64,000 bases of DNA from assembly GCA_018340375.1 (NCBI GenBank), contig JAFFJZ010000010.1, forward strand, positions 11,408,001 through 11,472,000. Direction: 5' to 3'. The DNA is from Gonatopus flavifemur (lineage: Eukaryota > Arthropoda > Insecta > Hymenoptera > Dryinidae). The notes beneath the pieces were generated by a model. That model had not been told where the DNA came from. It worked only from the letters and a program-made list of their open reading frames with translations, and did not search any database. Shown here piece after piece: positions 49,416 to 59,286 of the stretch. Position numbers and translations under genes: made by a program. Position 1 is the first letter of the stretch. The number at the start of each line of letters is the position of its first letter.

Positions 49416-50040
49416 CCCGTATGGAAATATTTCGCTGAAAAATGTCTGCAAAACTATGAAAAATATCTGAAAAAAAAATGAAAAAATTCTGAGAAACTCT
49501 GACAAACTCTGAGAATCTCTGAAATTTTGATGAGAAATCTAATATTTTTGGGACATTCTTTACAGACTTTTTTCAGGCTTTTTTCAGAGTTTCTCAGAGT
49601 TTTTTCATTCTTTTTCAGAAAAATATTAACGAAATTGCACTCTGAAAAAACTCTGACAAAACTCTGATGGATTGCTAACATTTTTCTGACTTTTAGAAAA
49701 AAATTACAGAATTTTCAAACACTTTTTCACACATGATATTTGAATACGGCATATGAATGTATTTATTGAATTCCAGGATTTTTCAATAATCAGAAAAATG
49801 TCAACAATTTATTAGAGTTTTTTCAGAGTGCAATTTCGTTACTATTTCTCTGAAAAAGAATGAAAAAACTCTGAGAAACTCTGAAAAAAGTCTGTAAAGA
49901 ATGTCCCAAAAATATTAGATTTCTCATCAAAATTTCAGAGATTCTCAGAGTTTGTCAGAGTTTCTCAGAGTTTTTTCATTTTTTTTCAGAGATTTTTCAT
50001 AGTTTTGCAGACATTTTTCAGCGAAATATTTCCATACGGG
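49416..50040. mobile_element. 625-bp CCC/GGG foldback, near-perfect 240-bp arms, TSD AC
   Basis: The arms start CCCGTATGGAAATATTTCGC on both sides (right arm inverted) and stay nearly identical through AATGTCTGCAAAACTATG, TCTGAGAATCTCTGAAATTT and GAAATTGCACTCTGAAAAAA. A loop of about 140 bases separates them (about 49660-49800). AC flanks both sides (49414-49415 and 50041-50042). Words of the CTCTGAGAAACTCTGA type fill the arms. A transcript across it would fold into a long double-stranded hairpin. Confidence 0.85.
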
Positions 50041-50312
50041 ACGCGTGAGAATAAACGACATGTTATACCATTTTGAGGTTAAAGTTTTGTATACAACAAA
50101 GTAACTCTAAAGAAGAGAAGTGTGTGGAAATTCACAAATTTTTCGTGGATAATGAAAGAAATTATTTATTAACTGAAAATGTGCGAATATTGACTATAAA
50201 AATGCATTCATAGAAACGATCTTTCATGCATGGAAGAACTAATCGATTGTATCGAATAAGAAATGGTGTGGTTGCTCTGTTGATACTCCTTCATACACTG
50301 AAAGAAAAATTA

Positions 50313-50625
50313 CCCTGGTAAAAATGATTCATATAAGACCACATATAAACCATATACGATCATATATGGATGGAGGTTTCATATATGACCACATATAATT
50401 CATATGTAATCCATATTCAATGCATATAAGGCACATATACGGGCATATACGGTCCGTATATGTCAACCTTCATGCATGTACGGGCCGTATATGCACCGTA
50501 TACGCACCATATATGCGTCGTATATGCATTGAATATGGATTATACGTGGTCATATATGAAACCTGTATCCATATATGGTCGTATATGGTTTATATGTGGT
50601 CTTATATGAATCATTTCTACTAGGG
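50313..50625. mobile_element. 313-bp CCC/GGG foldback of CATATATG words, TSD TA
   Basis: The arms CCCTGGTAAAAATGATTCAT and inverted CCCTAGTAGAAATGATTCAT continue through ATAAGACCACATATAAACCA. TA flanks both sides (50311-50312 and 50626-50627). Almost the whole element is one palindrome, filled with CATATA(C/T)GG-type words. Confidence 0.85.
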
Positions 50626-51249
50626 TAGCTTATTCCGAAAAACCTCTTTTCTTCATCTAATAATATATATTTTTTTCTTATTTCAAGAAGATATGTACTT
50701 GGGGCAAGAGAATTTTCTCCATATGACGCTGTATAGCTCCAAGCTGCGTAAATATTTCTTTCGTTTGAAGGAAGTTTTCTTGACTCAAGAAAATATCGGA
50801 TTGGACTCGATCAATCCAATATTATCATCTTGGTTCAAGATTTTTTTTCTTTCAGTGTAGAAAACGATGGAAGAAACACTGTGATCTCTATCTTTTCCGA
50901 TAGGAAATTTGTGAAAGATTTTATATTCAATTACAAAGCTTCATTGAATTAGGAGGAAGTTCATATAATGCCTGACTTGTAGTGTGATGTATCTATACTT
51001 AATGAATACGGATATGAATTGCATTATGGATTCTTTTTGGCAGATTGAGTGTTCTTTCTGAACTTCTATATATTTTCATTCCTACTGACATAACAGGCAT
51101 ACCTTTGGAATTATTTTCGGATTCAAATGAATGATTGCGCGTACTCTCGAAGAATCCTCCCAAAAAGCGTGGCATTCAAATGGTATTCTCTAAGGACTGA
51201 TTGAGAACTAGTTGTGTTGTCTGGGTACATGCCTCAATTTATGGGTGAA

Positions 51250-51415
51250 AATGGGAGCGAATTGGTGATATTTTACTACAAGCAGCACTGATGATGCTGG
51301 TAGCACTGAGGCAGTGCTACATTATGAATTAAAACATATATGTGCCATGGTGAAATATAGTCTCAAGGCAATGGAGCAGCTACTACGTCACTACCGCTGG
51401 CACTACCCTGAAAAC
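51250..51415. repeat. Fragment of the 29371-29682 family
   Basis: Shared landmarks are GGGAGCGAATTGGTGATATT, CTGGTAGCACTGAGGCAGTG and GCAGCTACTACGT. Both termini are missing. Confidence 0.55.
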
Positions 51416-51933
51416 ACAGTTTGTTCTAGCCGAACAAAATTTTGGTTGAAATGAACGCAAAGAAACTTTTTGGTTGGCTGAAATAAAATTTATTTGGGGT
51501 GAATAAAATTTGGTTCACAATAATTAAGGCTTCCATACCTTCTGATAAAAAAATACCCGGAATTTCTTAATGAAACGAAAACGGTTCAATTATTCATCGA
51601 TATTCACTTAATTCCCTTCGAAGTAATCTCCATTGCAAGCGATACACATATTCCAACGCTTCTTCCAATCTTCAAAACATTTTGCATAGGCCGATTTCGG
51701 AATCGCCTTCAGTTCCTTCTGCGAATTGTACTCTATTCCCTCAATCGTCTCAGAACGTTTTCCGCGAAGTGGCAACTTGAGTCGTGGGAATAAGAAAAAA
51801 TCATCAGGAGCCGTATCAGGTGAATACGGAGCTTGAGGAACGGTATGAACATTGTTTTCAGTCAAATAATCGCGTACAAGATGAGATGTGTGGGCCGGTG
51901 CGTTATCGTGATGAGGATACCACGAGTTATCTC

Positions 51934-53036
51934 CACTGTAAAAAAAAACTGGAAATTTACTGTGCAACTGGACTGAAAATTTCCAGTGCTAGTACTGGAA
52001 TATGGATATTCCAGTACATGTACAGAGATTTTGTTGTTACGTTACTGAAAATTTACCAAGCATAACTGAAAATTCAGTCATTGTACTGGAATTTTCAAGT
52101 TTGAGATGATGTACTGAAATTTTGCCATGATTTCGCGAAAATTTTACCGGCTCGTACTACAATTTTATAGTTCTTGTGCACCAAAAAAAAATATTCCCTC
52201 AAAAAGGACTTGAGAAAAAATTTGGAATTTAGAAAAAAAAACCTAATCGTTGGTATACTGGAATTATACAGGTTTTTAACTGCAATTCTCAGGTTTTGTG
52301 ATGGAATTTTCCAGTTACTATGCAATTGAATTATACAGGTTTTGAACTGCAATTTTCAGGTCGTGTGATGGAATTTTCCAGTTGCTATGCAACGGAATTT
52401 AATCACTGTTGCACTGAAATTTTCCATTTCTATTGGACTTCGTCATTTCTGGCAGGAAAAATGTCAAGTCTTTATTTTAAAAATTTCCTGATTGAGATTT
52501 TGAATAATAATTGTAATTGTAGCCAATGAAATTGATATATGAGGTTTTTCCAAGACTTATCCTCTTGTGTTCTAGATATGAAGCATATGTAGTAACCCAA
52601 GCTGGCCTTCCAACATGTCGCGCTATAGCTCATCGGTTAGGTCTTAGGTTTCAGTTGGTAGGCAGGTAGAAAAGTGTGGGTTCAAATCCTGTTAGGTAGA
52701 CATGAGTTTCTGTCCATCCAAATGAACGATCAAAAGTTTCTCAATCATCTTGGAACACAAGGACCCTGCAAAATCATTTTGCGTGAGCAATTTTTTTTCA
52801 ATTTTCATGGATATTCTCAGCATTAATTTTCCAGTACATGTCCTGGAAAAGTCCAGCTCGTGTACTGAAAAATTCCAGTACCGAGGCTCAGAAAATTTCC
52901 AGTTTTGATGCGGGAATTCCATAACGTTTGCACTGAATTTTTGCAGTACAAATGTGCTGAAATTTTCCGGTACATGTACAGGTTAATGACTTCCAGTACA
53001 TGTACTGGAATTTTCCGGTGAAATTTTTTTACAGTG
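51934..53036. mobile_element. 1103-bp CACTGTAAAA element inside a mariner, 2-bp TSD
   Basis: The ends are CACTGTAAAAAAAAACTGG and inverted CACTGTAAAAAAATTTCACC. TCTC lies on both sides in the + strand, but the transposase reading frame is only restored if the duplication is 2 bp (TC, or GA on the coding strand). The subterminal regions consist of CCAGTACATGTACTGG and GAAATTTTCCAGT words. The CACT(G) ends and the short duplication fit the CACTA group. No transposase is visible. Confidence 0.75.
52622..52690 (+). other. tRNA-like segment with A- and B-box matches
   Basis: TAGCTCATCGGTT near 52627 resembles an A box, and GGTTCAAATCC (52679-52689) matches the B-box consensus GGTTCGANTCC at all but one position. 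Spacing between them is about 40 bases, as in tRNA genes and tRNA-derived SINE heads. A full cloverleaf was not found, so this is a pseudo-tRNA or a SINE head captured inside the CACTG element. Confidence 0.45.
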
Positions 53037-53955
53037 TCTCCACAATTCTGGTCTCTTGCGACGAATGTTTTCCCTCAAACGCTTCAATACGCTCACGTAA
53101 TATTCCTTATTCACTGTCTGACCTGGTGGGAGAAATTCGGAGTGGACCACACCATGGCAATCAAAGAAAACAGTCAACAAAACCTTGATTTTAGATCGAC
53201 TCTGTCGCGGTTTTTTAGGTTTTGACTCGTCTGAAAAGCGCCATTCCGATGATCGTTGGTTAGTTCCGATGTTATATTCATAGACCCATGTTTCGTCACC
53301 GGTAATGATGCCTTTGATAACATTTTGGCCCAAAGAAAGCATTTCTTTAGCAAAATCAATGCGATGCTGTTTCTGCGACAAATTCAACACTCTCGGCACA
53401 AGCCGTGCTTCAACTCGTCTCATGGCCAAAATATTGTGCATAACGTTCCGCACCGATCCGAACGAGACACCAAGATCGAATGCTATCTCCCAAATGCTCA
53501 CACGACGATTCGCGAGGACGATTTCTTTAATTTTATCAATATTTTCGTCAGTGGTACTGGTGGATGGACGACCGGAACGAGGCAAATGATCAACCACAAT
53601 ACGACCTGCTTCAAACTCTTTGTATCACTCGTACGCTTGTGTTTTCGACATCTTCGAGTCCCCGTAGGTTTCTGTTAACATCTTCAACGCCTCCGCACAT
53701 GGAATTTTGTTAAAAACACGAAATTTTAGACAAACTCTTTGCTCAACCAAATTTGACATTGCGAAATTCGCAGAGCACAACAAACACTGACTCGTTTACA
53801 AGGCAACACACACTAACTTCTGACGAATGAGGCGCAAACAGACATTTGAGCGCTGAATAACGGATGAAATAACATGGAAAACAAAAGATTCCGACAATAT
53901 CTCAAGTGCGGTTTGTATGAATAGAGAATTCCGGGTACTTTTTGATCAGAAGGTA

Positions 53956-54700
53956 TATTTTCACGGCGTGGTTCGCGGAGGTGGTGAAGCACTCCTCGTG
54001 TTACAAGTAGAAACTGCCTTTTTGAGGCAGACATGCCGTTGAGCGTATTCCACTATGTATTACATCTGCCTTCAATATCGCGTCGCATAATACTTTATTT
54101 TTTTCTGCCTCATTCAACTAATGTTACACGTCCTACGATTAGGGTAAAGGCTTCAACCTGCAGATGTTTCTAATGCTGTGTTGTGATCAATCTGTGCGTT
54201 TTATAATCTCAAGTGAACTTTCCACATTCATCCCCAGATTCACATTCGTACGGTTACAACGCACCGCGTGATAGTCAAAATCAATGCGTTCGCGTTGAAA
54301 AGCCACAATATCGATGTTAGAATCACATGTGGAAGATTCGTCGACCAAACGCGTGTAGAAGAAACAACAACATGTCAAATATACAAACGTCTCGCGCGTC
54401 AAGGAGAACTAGGAGAAGAAATAAAAGGAATTACATGCGAATTTCGTAGGCAAATTTCCCCGAAATAATCAAACAACGTGTCAAAATAATAATCTATGAC
54501 ACATTAAAGCTTGAAGGTACATTTAACTTTCTCATAAATTCTTAATCTCTAATCCAAATCTGAAAAGTAATCTAAAATAAACTTCTCTGGTTATAATAAG
54601 GGGAAATTTCCAAAACACATCGAACTGAAAGATATCTCTATAATAGAGTATCATTTTTCTCGTTCCCATTCGTCTCGAACGAATGTCACGGATCAAGAGG
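53956..54700. other. No confident feature
   Basis: The frame 54238-54468 is open on the plus strand, follows a pyrimidine-containing stretch ending CCCCAG and ends at TAA. It has protein-like composition but no domain I recognise. Nothing else stands out. Confidence 0.3.
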
Positions 54701-54711
54701 TTTTCCCCTTA

Positions 54712-54941
54712 GAGCATATACTACTGGAGCGAATATCTAACCGAAAAAGTGGTTCCAGATATGTCGAGCGGAACAGATATAGAAGTCAACGGAAAGTGTT
54801 ATTAATTCTGTTGTTACAATCAATCCAGAATAAGTAAAAAGAGAGCTCCTCCTGACTTTTATTGCCCTCTCTGTCCGCACAGACGAGACCGTCTTGCAAC
54901 ACTGTTTTGATATGGGATGCTCGCTCCAGTAGTATATGCTC
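54712..54941. mobile_element. GAGCATATACTACTGG MITE, TSD TA
   Basis: The ends are GAGCATATACTACTGGAGCG and the same sequence inverted, identical over 20 bases. TA flanks both sides (54710-54711 and 54942-54943). Length 230 bases, no coding capacity. Confidence 0.75.
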
Positions 54942-54944
54942 TAA

Positions 54945-55385
54945 GGTTTTCCCTCACAATTTTTCTTCTCAGCTGAATCGCATTGAGTCCTTCTCATTGC
55001 GAGCGGGATATACGGGTAGATTCATTTGTTTCAATTCGATACTCACACCTGGGTGACTCTTACCATACTTATTGCAAGTTATGCATACTGTCGCTTACGT
55101 GTGAGTTTAAAGAGATATTTTTCATGTTCCCTCAATATGTTCTTGTAAATACTTCGTGAATCAGATTGAACTTTTGTAAATATCCGCGAATAAACCTTTG
55201 TCATTCATCTGTGTTACAGGAAATGAAATAGGAAAAGATCTTTAATCAAAATCATGTATCGTGATTCTTCAGCACAAATATAAAGGCTCTTTGTTCATTT
55301 CAAATGCCTCAGTCAATATCAATCCTTTCGAATCCATATTGGAAGCTTTCGTTTCCTATCCGGGAAGTAACTCGACACTCGCTAA
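54945..55385. other. No recognisable feature
   Basis: No repeat ends or coding motifs seen. Confidence 0.4.
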
Positions 55386-55389
55386 TTAA

Positions 55390-56279
55390 GGGGGGAAACC
55401 ACATTAGAAGGCTCATTTTCACTGATTTTTTATGATTTTTTTTTGGGTGGGAAGGATTAATTGGAATTCAATCAAATTTGGATATCATTTTATTCATGTT
55501 TTGAACAAGGTTCGTGAATTATTTCAAATGATTTAGGTGAAAAACGATGGAGTTATACCCTGTTGTCCCGCAGATATGGTAAAGGATTTTCTCCGACTGC
55601 TGGACATGTAGCGGTTCTAATTTTCATCTGAAATCAAGAGGGTTCTTATTTCACTTTAATAACATATTCCTTAAGAATATGAACCTCAATTCAGGTGGAA
55701 ATAATGGGAACTAAAAATTTGGTAGGTGTTGGAAAAATTTTTTTCGATTTTCACCACTTTTTTGCACTAATTATGCAACAAAAACACCCTCAAAATGATG
55801 ATATCATCCCAAAAGTTGGTTCATATTCTTCGTCATTTCATCAAGAATGGGGCTACCAATTTTCATGATGATCGGTTCATTAGTTTTTGAGTGAGAACTC
55901 TCGCAGATGTGGAAAAAGTCATTTTGAGAAAAACGCGTTTGAACAAAAAATTCTCAGAAACTAGAAATTTGAGGAAGTTAACAATAATATGAAGTGCTCA
56001 CCGATTCATCAGCTATTCCAGCACCATACATCAACCCTTTTTCTTCCACGTAAGCTTCATTTTGCGCTTGCAGTAGTGCCGAAAGCTCGCGAGGGATTAG
56101 TCTACTATTTTTCTCTGTGTGCCGGAATCAAAGCGCGCTTGGTTCTATGCTCTTAACATCTGAACGAATAGGAATTTCGTTTTGAAATTCTGACAGCACA
56201 TTCTTGGATAGTTGAGCTAACGATTCATACAATGAAAACAAAACAGATTTTTTGAACCTCTCAATGTGGTTTTTCCCCC
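55390..56279. mobile_element. TTAA-flanked element, GGGGG ends (Kolobok-like?)
   Basis: The left end is GGGGGGAAACCACATTAGAA and the inverted right end is GGGGGAAAAACCACATTGAG. TTAA lies on both sides (55386-55389 and 56280-56283). TTAA duplications are known for piggyBac and Kolobok; piggyBac ends start CC, so purine-rich GGG ends favour Kolobok. No transposase is visible in the 890 bases. Confidence 0.7.
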
Positions 56280-56586
56280 TTAAAGAAATGCACGTTTTGA
56301 AACCATATGCAATAATATGTCTCTGAGCGGAAATTCCAAATAAATTAGAAAAATGAACATTGCAGAGTCACAGATTATTAATTGCAAGGAATCAAAACAC
56401 AATTCAAAGTTCAAACAATGTAATTTACTTCAACCAATCTTGACAGCAATTGACCTGATCAAAGAAACTCACCCGATATGAACAAAAATCGACCTCAAAA
56501 CTAATTACAATATGGCAATACAATTAGTATTCGAACAATTTTCAAACTTCAAGTAATTGGGACTTAATCAAATTCTCGACTACATA

Positions 56587-56956
56587 CACGGAGAGAAAAA
56601 ATTTGCTGACGCAGAAAATCAAGGTATTATATATAGAATAGCAAAATTTGTTGCTGGCCTAGCTAAAAATTTGCTATAACAGCAATCGTGTTAGCTACGA
56701 CAGCAATTTTTTAGCTGTGGCAGCAAAAAATGTTTGCTCCGCCAGCAAATTTTCAGTATTATATATAGAATAGCAAAAAAATTTTGCTGGGATAGCAAAC
56801 ATTTTTTGCTGCCACAGCTAAAAATTCGCTGTCACAGCTAACAAGATTGCTGGAACAGCAAATAGTTTGCTGCCACAACAAAAAATCTGCTGCTCTGGCA
56901 AAAGGAACCCAGCGAAAGTAGATTTCGCTGCCACAGCGAATTCCTTTTTCTCCGTG
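56587..56956. mobile_element. CACGGAG foldback of TGCTGNNACAGCA words, TSD TA
   Basis: The ends are CACGGAGAGAAAAAATTTGC and inverted CACGGAGAAAAAGGAATTCG. TA flanks at 56585-56586 and 56957-56958. The whole interior is made of TTTGCTGNCACAGCTAAA-like words in both orientations. A diverged relative starts at 58257. Confidence 0.8.
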
Positions 56957-56959
56957 TAG

Positions 56960-57500
56960 TCGATGTTATAGTCTTATGACGCGTGCACACGCGACCGCAA
57001 CGTTATACTCTCAATCCAACGGTGGATCCAACGGAAAGGTAAATCGCAAGGCGTGGTTGTGATAGTATTAGACGCGGTGGGTAGCGTATCAAATCTTTTA
57101 CTGGGAGTCACTACGCGAAAACCGTGTTCTGACTTCTAACCAATCGCGATGACTCGATCTCTTGTAATTACTAGTAACACGGTAGTAATAAATGATTCTA
57201 GGCAAGCGGATTGGCTCAGAAGGAGACCAACCCGTTGCAGATCCCGGGCTCTTGAATTCTGAGTGACCGGTGATCGTCCTGACCAATGAGGAGCGAATCT
57301 ATTCAAGATCCAACGGAATCAGCTTATTCAGGGCTTTCCTGGTTGTTTGCTCAGCCGTAAGAGGGTGGCTACTATCTAATTCCCCGTTGGGCTGAGCTTT
57401 GCCCTTGATGAGCTAGGAGGGTGTCGCCATCCTGCTCATGAAATGCCCTGACTAGCGTTTACTCTTGGTTGGCGGAGTATCACCTATCGACTCCGCCTTC
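56960..57500. other. CpG-richer unassigned stretch
   Basis: Base composition is clearly less AT-rich than elsewhere in the window, with many CG dinucleotides (for example GACGCGTGCACACGCGACCG near 56980). I recognise no protein, RNA or repeat family. It adjoins the possible exon-intron structure downstream and could be promoter or untranslated sequence of a host gene. Confidence 0.3.
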
Positions 57501-57501
57501 C

Positions 57502-58050
57502 CTATACAAAATTTAGCTCGCGATCGTATCCAAGCACAGTGCTGCCAGAAACCAAGTTTTGCTCCCTCCATCAAGCCTCATCTGTATAGAAATTTCACGC
57601 ACACAATGAAGCCGCCGACAAAAGAAATTTGATTGTGTAGAGGCAAAATGTCTCGATGGAGGGGGCAAAAGTTGGCGAAAGTTGGAATTTCTGGCATCAC
57701 TGGTTCGCGTAACCTCGCGAGCAGTTTTGAGATCCAACGGCCTACATCCAATCACATACTTCAGTTGATCGGAATGACCAATGTATTACGGTCTCGGCGC
57801 TCTTGTTCCTTTGTTTCTAGCAACACAGTTCGCGAGTAGTATTTCTACGCGATGCGAACTTCGGATCGCTCTTCTACTGGTAAGTATTATACCGTTCTAC
57901 TTTTTTCTGTACTTATCCTAATCAGATTTTCTTTTTTACATATTTACAAATTAACTTCACTGTTTGTTACAGATCTGTTCAGCAATCTGGGGTGAGACGA
58001 GGGTTACTTTCTAAGACAATGCGTTGTATTTAAAATGCTACCAAAGTGAG
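57502..58050 (+). other. Possible host exon pair with a 93-bp intron
   Basis: A strong 5' splice donor, CTG|GTAAGTATT, sits at 57880. A good acceptor, a T-rich tract ending TTTGTTACAG, ends at 57972, bounding a plausible 93-base insect intron. The upstream segment is CpG-richer than the rest of the window, as in a transcribed 5' region. The only frame of note upstream (ATG at 57648, ending 57839) stops before the donor, so the exons would be untranslated or non-coding. A second donor-like site, GGTGAGA, lies at about 57990. No transcript evidence is available. Confidence 0.3.
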
Positions 58051-58256
58051 ATTTATCGTCCCAGTTTCTACATTTTATACAAGCAAAGCTAATCGTTCAT
58101 TCTTTAACAGGTAACTGGAATTAGAAGGGCTCGTGACATATAAAATTAGACGGGCTGGTCACAACTTGAACATTCTTGAATAGACAAAGTGCATGAATCT
58201 TCTGCTAGACTGCACAATCAATTGATATCTCACAAACGATCGATCCAAGAGAAATA

Positions 58257-58500
58257 CACGGAAGAAAACGAAATTCACTAGGACAGCAGAATAGGATTCA
58301 GTTTTATCACTTTTCACAGCAAATCATTTGCTCATCTGCTGATGATCGGTATTACATATGGAATAACAAACACATTTAACTCGGAGAGTCGACATTTTTG
58401 CTGCTACAGTTGAGAAATCGCTGTCATAGCTAACAAGATTGCTATGATAGTGTTAAAAGTTACCCAATGACATCAGATTTAGCTGTTGCAGTGAATTTTT
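58257..58500. repeat. Degraded relative of the 56587 foldback
   Basis: It starts CACGGAAGAAAACGAAATTC after TA. It keeps TTTTGCTGCTACAG, CGCTGTCATAGCTAACAAGA and TTAGCTGTTGCAGTGAATTT. The right end is eroded. Confidence 0.55.
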
Positions 58501-58509
58501 TTTATTTAT

Positions 58510-59190
58510 CAACTTGGATATTTTATCATGACAGTCGACGATGAACATTTTAGAGATACTTCATTAATTTCCTTTTAAAGTTATTCACTTCGATGTGGAT
58601 ACTAACTCTCGATTTATTCGCACAGCTTATATATTTATTAAAGGTAGGAAGTTTTATTTACTTGATGACAAACACATTGGGGCGAACTTTACAATTTATC
58701 TACGTTACAAAGTTGAATATATACCATATCAGGTAGTTTCCAAGTTAATATCAGGAGGAGTAAAATGCATTGCACTATATTTGCATATTCCTTAGAACCA
58801 AGTATGCTGTGATGTTTTACACGAAAACACGTATCATTGTTGTACATTTTTAAGTTTTCTGCATCAACGAAGTTCCACGTCACGATATTCTGCAGAATAT
58901 TTGTTTTCTTGTATGCATCTGATGAATTATGGTGACCAGGGTTGTACGCAAAATCACTCGACTACGAAAACAATCCGAAAACTTAAAGCGACATGTACTT
59001 GCTTTAACTAGAAAATAAAGGACGTAGTTCAAAATCTGCGTAAATATTTCATCTTCTTCATAACACGGTAATCTGGATGCACCGAAGAAAGAGAATCGTT
59101 TGAAACGTAATAAATTCTCCGTTATGTTTTATAAAAGAATCCATTCTTCACTATGCAATGCAGTGCATTTAACTCTATTACATTGAGGGA
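58510..59190. other. No recognisable feature
   Basis: No repeat ends or coding motifs seen. Confidence 0.4.
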
Positions 59191-59286
59191 AGGGTCCTAG
59201 GTAGGAAATACCAATATTGACAACGGGCCCATGCTTGGCAAAATACTGGGCTGCCAAGCATCACGAACCAATATTGGTCCAATATA

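Larger units (their letters stand above)
51608..53759 (-). pseudogene. mariner transposase, one stop plus 1.1-kb insertion
   Basis: The N-terminal part (53759 down to 53037) starts with ATG, carries the RSGRPSTS linker and reaches the first catalytic D in TGDETW (53295-53297). The C-terminal part (51933 down to 51608) has HHDNAPAH (51905-51907) and PDDFFLF (51800-51802), with 34 residues between the second and third D. A TGA at 53625-53627 interrupts codon 45, in a position where a W precedes YKEF. The insertion 51934-53036 splits the gene between the first and second D. Removing it plus two bases leaves 349 codons in one continuous frame. The protein resembles the common insect rosa-type mariners, judged from the EWR..PKKPRQSRSK and HSEFLPPGQTVN segments. 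Subfamily is tentative. Confidence 0.9.
51538..53953 (-). mobile_element. rosa-like mariner split by a later insertion, TSD TA
   Basis: The ends are CCTTCTGATAAAAAAATACC and inverted CCTTCTGATCAAAAAGTACC, both followed by CGGAATT. TA flanks at 51536-51537 and 53954-53955. It is 2416 bases in total. Without the insertion at 51934-53036 and one copy of its 2-bp duplication it is about 1.31 kb, normal for mariner. One transposase gene lies on the minus strand. Confidence 0.92.

Noticed and set aside
54712..54941. PIF/Harbinger assignment from TTA/TAA flanks
   Set aside because: TTA on the left and TAA on the right are complements, not direct repeats. TA is the only consistent duplication.
57098..57286. 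62-codon minus-strand frame in the CpG-richer block as a gene
   Set aside because: Short, no motif, no codon evidence; openness is expected at this composition.
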